Assembly: GCA_017550055.1 (NCBI GenBank)
Contig: JAFYMM010000141.1
Span: forward strand, 1 to 11,706
DNA from: Paludibacteraceae bacterium
Lineage (GTDB): Bacteria > Bacteroidota > Bacteroidia > Bacteroidales > Paludibacteraceae
Reading direction: 5' to 3'
Length of the DNA stretch: 11,706 nt
Each line of letters begins with the position of its first letter. Positions within the stretch are counted from its first letter, which is position 1. The position numbers and the translations under genes are program-made. The notes under the pieces were generated by a model, which worked only from the letters and a program-made list of their open reading frames with translations, ran no database searches and was not told where the DNA came from. Positions 10,801 to 11,706 of this stretch are shown piece by piece.

Positions 10801-10946
10801 TGACTACCAATATTAAGATTCCAGAGCGACACTTCCGTACTGTCCTCAAAATCACATTGATAGCCAATCACTTCGGCACACAACAAAGAAATGTTAAAAA
10901 CAAATAGCGTAACCAAAAACGCTATTTTCAAGATTATTTTATTCAT
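7881..10946 (-). CDS. T9SS-secreted multidomain surface protein with PKD domain (gene A)
   Basis: 1021 residues. Signal peptide about 1-24 (ISLLCA-E). The Cys does not sit in a good lipobox because Leu precedes it, so signal peptidase I cleavage is more likely. Domains in order: MAM/anchor J-like 25-206 (ends CVDNIYIM); FnIII-like 207-290; Bacteroidales-type module 295-504 with SRHTIHYVQGEYD, LKTIPDGEKASVRLGNW (351-367), VYKDWTTVGLNLR (451-463) and cysteines 427, 479, 494 and 504; Ig-like segment (APDGFNYRWY); canonical PKD domain about 575-668 with WDFGDG at 620-625; two repeats ending GCDSITVLDL (709-718) and GCDSVITLDI (760-769); a beta-rich module about 780-940 including WNDVLAVKNKDYNGGY and FQWYKNSEAILG; T9SS type A sorting domain about 958-1021 (VVKLWSTTGVLVGT, GLHGIFIIE, KVEKINIL). 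It is the first gene of the probable operon, 38 bp downstream of a Bacteroidota-type promoter. It is collinear with gene B throughout, so the pair arose by duplication. No catalytic residues were recognised; an extracellular binding role is inferred. Confidence 0.95.
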   Translation of the reverse strand: MNKIILKIAFLVTLFVFNISLLCAEVIGYQCDFEDSTEVSLWNLNIGSQGESCVNKWYVGKPGAHTGGAGLFVSSDGVSNNYQNKGVSVVASRTLHFWEGYYDIVIEWKGAGANTDGLYVCWMPDSIATNSVASDVLQKFVVGEGYDVAFKFANSRLCGQTSWKKSTDIIYSDGTPHKLVFVWNNGVVSTTPPAACVDNIYIMQVGKCQNPSGLNLKFSDDGASFVWNGNSPNYDVRYRNVDSLAWIEHFGIVGEEIKIEDLEEGMSIYEVRSVCDGIIGEWITLEKYFHYPQVGCIDFLDINSSNCYYGTFKKPMSAQGVIDHGYAAEESRHTIHYVQGEYDVRVGGTKLKTIPDGEKASVRLGNWHTQAEAECIRYKYKVDTTKNAVLLLNYAIVMQLPDHKKEDQPRFTLKITKNGSSLDAHKCGEADFSAGFGTDGEGWGMIGSDGVYKDWTTVGLNLREHHGDTLTVELTTYDCVQEGHYGYAYFTLSCSDGKIQALSCGNDPKNSFKAPDGFNYRWYLPNNPDVTISTEQILSVDASDTLTYALDVIQKTNSNCYYTLSASTLARFPRARGRFDVQVENCQNVVNFFDSSYVYLVNQYTKDTVLSEDPVQDVLWDFGDGESSNELNPTHIFPDKGGKYTVTMSAFMANGACSDFTTFELNLPELGTKVDTIHEVVCYPDSYVFKGKHYWSTGCYSDTAKTVYGCDSITVLDLLVSDGYDSLIVDTICSTDVYMFNGERITETGKYKFEGKTIHGCDSVITLDIVVYETLLIDVDTVVDVCVDDEYLIIPYEITSGRLGDYSFKFSSKTDTVEGVTLKDNAFVIPMPEGMIPNRYKAEISFGKQSCGKEKEEVLVDLMYSRDVIAQRWNDVLAVKNKDYNGGYDFVAFQWYKNSEAILGATSSVLYVEEGFNSADEYSVLLTRIDDNVSQKVCAIVPQTLDANEASVIIFSQEKEMLKVRATQRSVVKLWSTTGVLVGTYDLDGEGYISTEGLHGIFIIEALMNDGSRKVEKINIL

Positions 10947-10984
10947 AATAAAGTGTTTTTAATCAGTTGCCACAAAATAACCTA

Positions 10985-11013
10985 CAAAGATACAAACTTT
11001 TTTTCATAACAAA
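10985..11013 (-). promoter_or_regulatory. Probable Bacteroidota-type promoter of the three-gene operon
   Basis: On the minus strand, TTTG (11013-11010), a 17-bp spacer and TATCTTTG (10992-10985) match the Bacteroidota primary sigma factor consensus, TTTG at -33 and TAnnTTTG at -7. The start codon of gene A lies 38 bp downstream, which leaves a leader of roughly 30 nt. The TTTG is the end of a T12 tract (11022-11011), and the spacer contains an A7 tract (11004-10998). No Shine-Dalgarno sequence precedes the ATG. This is the only site with both elements upstream of the operon. Confidence 0.7.
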
Positions 11014-11103
11014 AAAAAAAAACGGTTAAATAATGTTAAAAATATTCAAACAAAATACCATAAAATCACACATATTCTCCCCTATTTTAGAGAGACTTAA
11101 CTC

Positions 11104-11124
11104 CTAATTCCTAACACCTAATTC
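11104..11124. repeat. 7-bp tandem repeat, three copies
   Basis: Three adjacent heptamers: CTAATTC, CTAACAC, CTAATTC. The seven bases before them (TTAACTC) look like a further degenerate copy. It is a short simple-sequence repeat about 90 bp upstream of the promoter, with no known function. Confidence 0.6.
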
Positions 11125-11133
11125 CGATTCTTC

Positions 11134-11148
11134 TTCAACTTAGTTGAA
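11134..11148. repeat. Perfect short inverted repeat
   Basis: TTCAACT and AGTTGAA flank a single central T: 7-bp arms as DNA, or a 6-bp stem with a 3-nt loop as RNA. No T-run follows on either strand, so it is not a convincing terminator. It could be a binding site for a dimeric regulator or a chance palindrome. Confidence 0.45.
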
Positions 11149-11157
11149 ATTGTAAAA

Positions 11158-11340
11158 CAAAGTCCCAAAGAAACGAAATAAAACAGGCAGAGTGAAGAGT
11201 ATTCTTGGTAGTTCATAGAAATTTCACGAAGCAAAATCCCAGAAGAACGAAATAAAACAGACAGAGTAAAGAGTACTCTTGTTAGTTTATAAAAATTTTA
11301 CGAAGCAAAGTCCCAGAGGGACGAAATAACACAGGCAGGG
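11158..11340. repeat. Tandem array of a 74-bp unit (two full copies and a partial third)
   Basis: Units begin CAAAGTCCC at 11158, CAAAATCCC at 11232 and CAAAGTCCC at 11306, exactly 74 bp apart. Units 1 and 2 match at 63 of 74 positions by hand alignment, and 10 of the 11 differences are transitions. The third copy follows the unit for about 34 bp (ACGAAATAACACAGGCAGG) and then diverges. Sequence just before 11158 (TAGTTGAAATTGTAAAACAA) resembles the end of a unit, suggesting an eroded earlier copy. Only the third copy keeps a perfect GTCCC-AGA-GGGAC hairpin. Confidence 0.85.
11310..11322. repeat. REP-like hairpin GTCCC-AGA-GGGAC
   Basis: Perfect 5-bp stem with a 3-nt loop at the start of the third 74-bp copy, followed by GAAATA. 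From memory, this palindrome followed by ACGA resembles hairpins found many times between genes in Bacteroidota genomes; no search was made. Confidence 0.55.
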
Positions 11341-11353
11341 GTGTAAACCCTTG
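11336..11353. repeat. Hairpin with 7-bp stem and GTAA loop
   Basis: CAGGGGT and ACCCTTG pair around GTAA, with one G-T wobble. As RNA the loop would be a GNRA-type tetraloop. It lies just downstream of the GTCCC hairpin and seems to belong to the same repeat family. In the two upstream 74-bp units the matching place carries a different palindrome (AAGAGTACTCTT at 11269-11280, and an imperfect version in unit 1). Confidence 0.55.
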
Positions 11354-11378
11354 ATAAAAGATCCCCTCAGGTAAAAAA

Positions 11379-11391
11379 GCGCCGTAGGTGC
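11379..11391. repeat. REP-like hairpin GCGCC-GTA-GGTGC
   Basis: 5-bp stem with one G-T wobble and a GTA loop, followed by GACAG. It resembles the CACCTACGGCGC hairpins I remember from intergenic repeats of Bacteroidota. No T-run follows, so it does not look like a terminator. Confidence 0.5.
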
Positions 11392-11490
11392 GACAGAAAT
11401 TATATTCCTTTTAACGCAGTTTAATATGTAATGTCCTCGAACCAACGGTCTTGAGCCTTATGGCGAAAAATGAGGGCAAATCATAAATAA

Positions 11491-11526
11491 CCGCTGCGTG
11501 ACCGACCAACGGGAGGGAACCTGCGG
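11491..11526. repeat. Imperfect nested hairpin CCGC...GCGG
   Basis: CCGC (11491-11494) pairs with GCGG (11523-11526), and an inner CCG (11502-11504) can pair with CGG (11510-11512). ACCAACGG occurs here (11505-11512) and also at 11441-11448. Pairing is weak, so this is reported only as part of the hairpin cluster. Confidence 0.35.
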
Positions 11527-11547
11527 ACAAATAACCACCTCATCTCT

Positions 11548-11564
11548 CGTCCCCATCGGGGGCG
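11548..11564. repeat. GC-rich hairpin with 7-bp stem
   Basis: CGTCCCC and GGGGGCG pair around ATC, with one T-G wobble that becomes an A-C mismatch on the other strand. Its shape, and the GAA that follows, resemble the GTCCC hairpin at 11310. No T-run follows on either strand, so a repeat is more likely than a terminator. Confidence 0.5.
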
Positions 11565-11622
11565 AACAAACATTTCTTTCAACTAACTTGACGAAGAACC
11601 CTACCCTCTACTTACCTACAAC

Positions 11623-11688
11623 ATAGGATAAATATACTATAAATATAGGATAAATATACCATAAACATACTATAAATATACTATAACC
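11623..11688. repeat. 11-bp A/T-rich tandem repeat, six copies
   Basis: Six adjacent units: ATAGGATAAAT, ATACTATAAAT, ATAGGATAAAT, ATACCATAAAC, ATACTATAAAT, ATACTATAACC. The first four also form a 22-bp higher-order unit (GG variant alternating with C variant). The period is close to one DNA helical turn, so identical base steps fall on the same face of the helix. The repeat lies near the right edge, and what lies beyond is not visible. Confidence 0.85.
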
Positions 11689-11706
11689 TTATGTGCAAAA
11701 CAATAA

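Larger units (their letters stand above)
10947..11706. other. 760-bp stretch without a supportable gene, rich in repeats
   Basis: No reading frame of convincing length or composition occurs in this stretch on either strand. It contains the operon promoter, then a 7-bp repeat, a short inverted repeat, a 74-bp tandem array, several GC-richer hairpins and an 11-bp A/T-rich repeat, each listed separately. The part from about 11300 to 11570 is visibly richer in G and C than the coding region, as expected for hairpin-type intergenic repeats. The section 11393-11440 shows nothing I can name. No tRNA or rRNA was recognised. Confidence 0.6.

Noticed and set aside
10875..10946. Signal peptide of gene A as a lipoprotein signal (Cys at residue 23)
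   Set aside because: The residue before the Cys is Leu, which does not fit a lipobox; cleavage after LLCA by signal peptidase I is more likely.
11026..11073. Minus-strand 15-codon frame (MCDFMVFCLNIFNII) preceded by GGGGAGA
   Set aside because: Very short and upstream of the operon promoter. Shine-Dalgarno sites are little used in this phylum, and nothing else supports translation.
11158..11340. 74-bp direct repeats as a CRISPR array
   Set aside because: The whole 74-bp period is repeated, so there is no repeat-spacer structure, and no cas gene is visible.
11548..11564. GC-rich hairpin as a rho-independent terminator
   Set aside because: No run of T follows the stem on either strand, and its form matches the neighbouring repeat hairpins better.
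11691..11706. ATG TGC AAA ACA ATA at the right edge as a possible plus-strand gene start
   Set aside because: Only five codons are visible and there is no promoter match of the TAnnTTTG type before it.

Overview
The window looks like a low-GC member of the Bacteroidota, most likely the Bacteroidales. Three signs support this. The large proteins end in type IX secretion (T9SS) type A sorting domains. They contain repeat types typical of that phylum (choice-of-anchor J/MAM-like, FnIII, PKD, GCDSI repeats). The only good promoter has the Bacteroidota form TTTG-N17-TAnnTTTG, and the start codons are preceded by A/T-rich sequence rather than a Shine-Dalgarno site. Genus and species cannot be told from this sequence.

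Bases 1-10946 hold three very large genes, all on the minus strand and tightly packed (11 and 33 bp apart), so they very probably form one operon. In transcription order they are: (A) a 1021-residue protein at 7881-10946; (B) a 1067-residue protein at 4666-7869, a diverged tandem paralogue of A with the same domain order; and (C) a still larger protein starting at 4632 that runs off the left edge after 1544 residues and is built of six jelly-roll-like domains alternating with five FnIII domains. All three have signal peptides. A and B end in T9SS sorting domains; the C-terminus of C lies outside the window. No enzyme active site was recognised. The most economical reading is a set of co-expressed, T9SS-exported, surface-attached or released adhesin-like proteins. 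Their ligands and biological role are unknown.

Bases 10947-11706 hold no gene that I can support. Nearest the operon is its probable promoter (10985-11013), which carries A/T homopolymer tracts. Beyond it lies a mosaic of repeats: a 7-bp repeat, a short perfect inverted repeat, a tandem array of a 74-bp unit (two full copies plus partial ones), a run of GC-richer hairpins resembling the REP-like intergenic repeats of Bacteroidota, and six copies of an 11-bp A/T-rich unit. This non-coding mosaic and the A/B paralogue pair are the parts most worth a second look.
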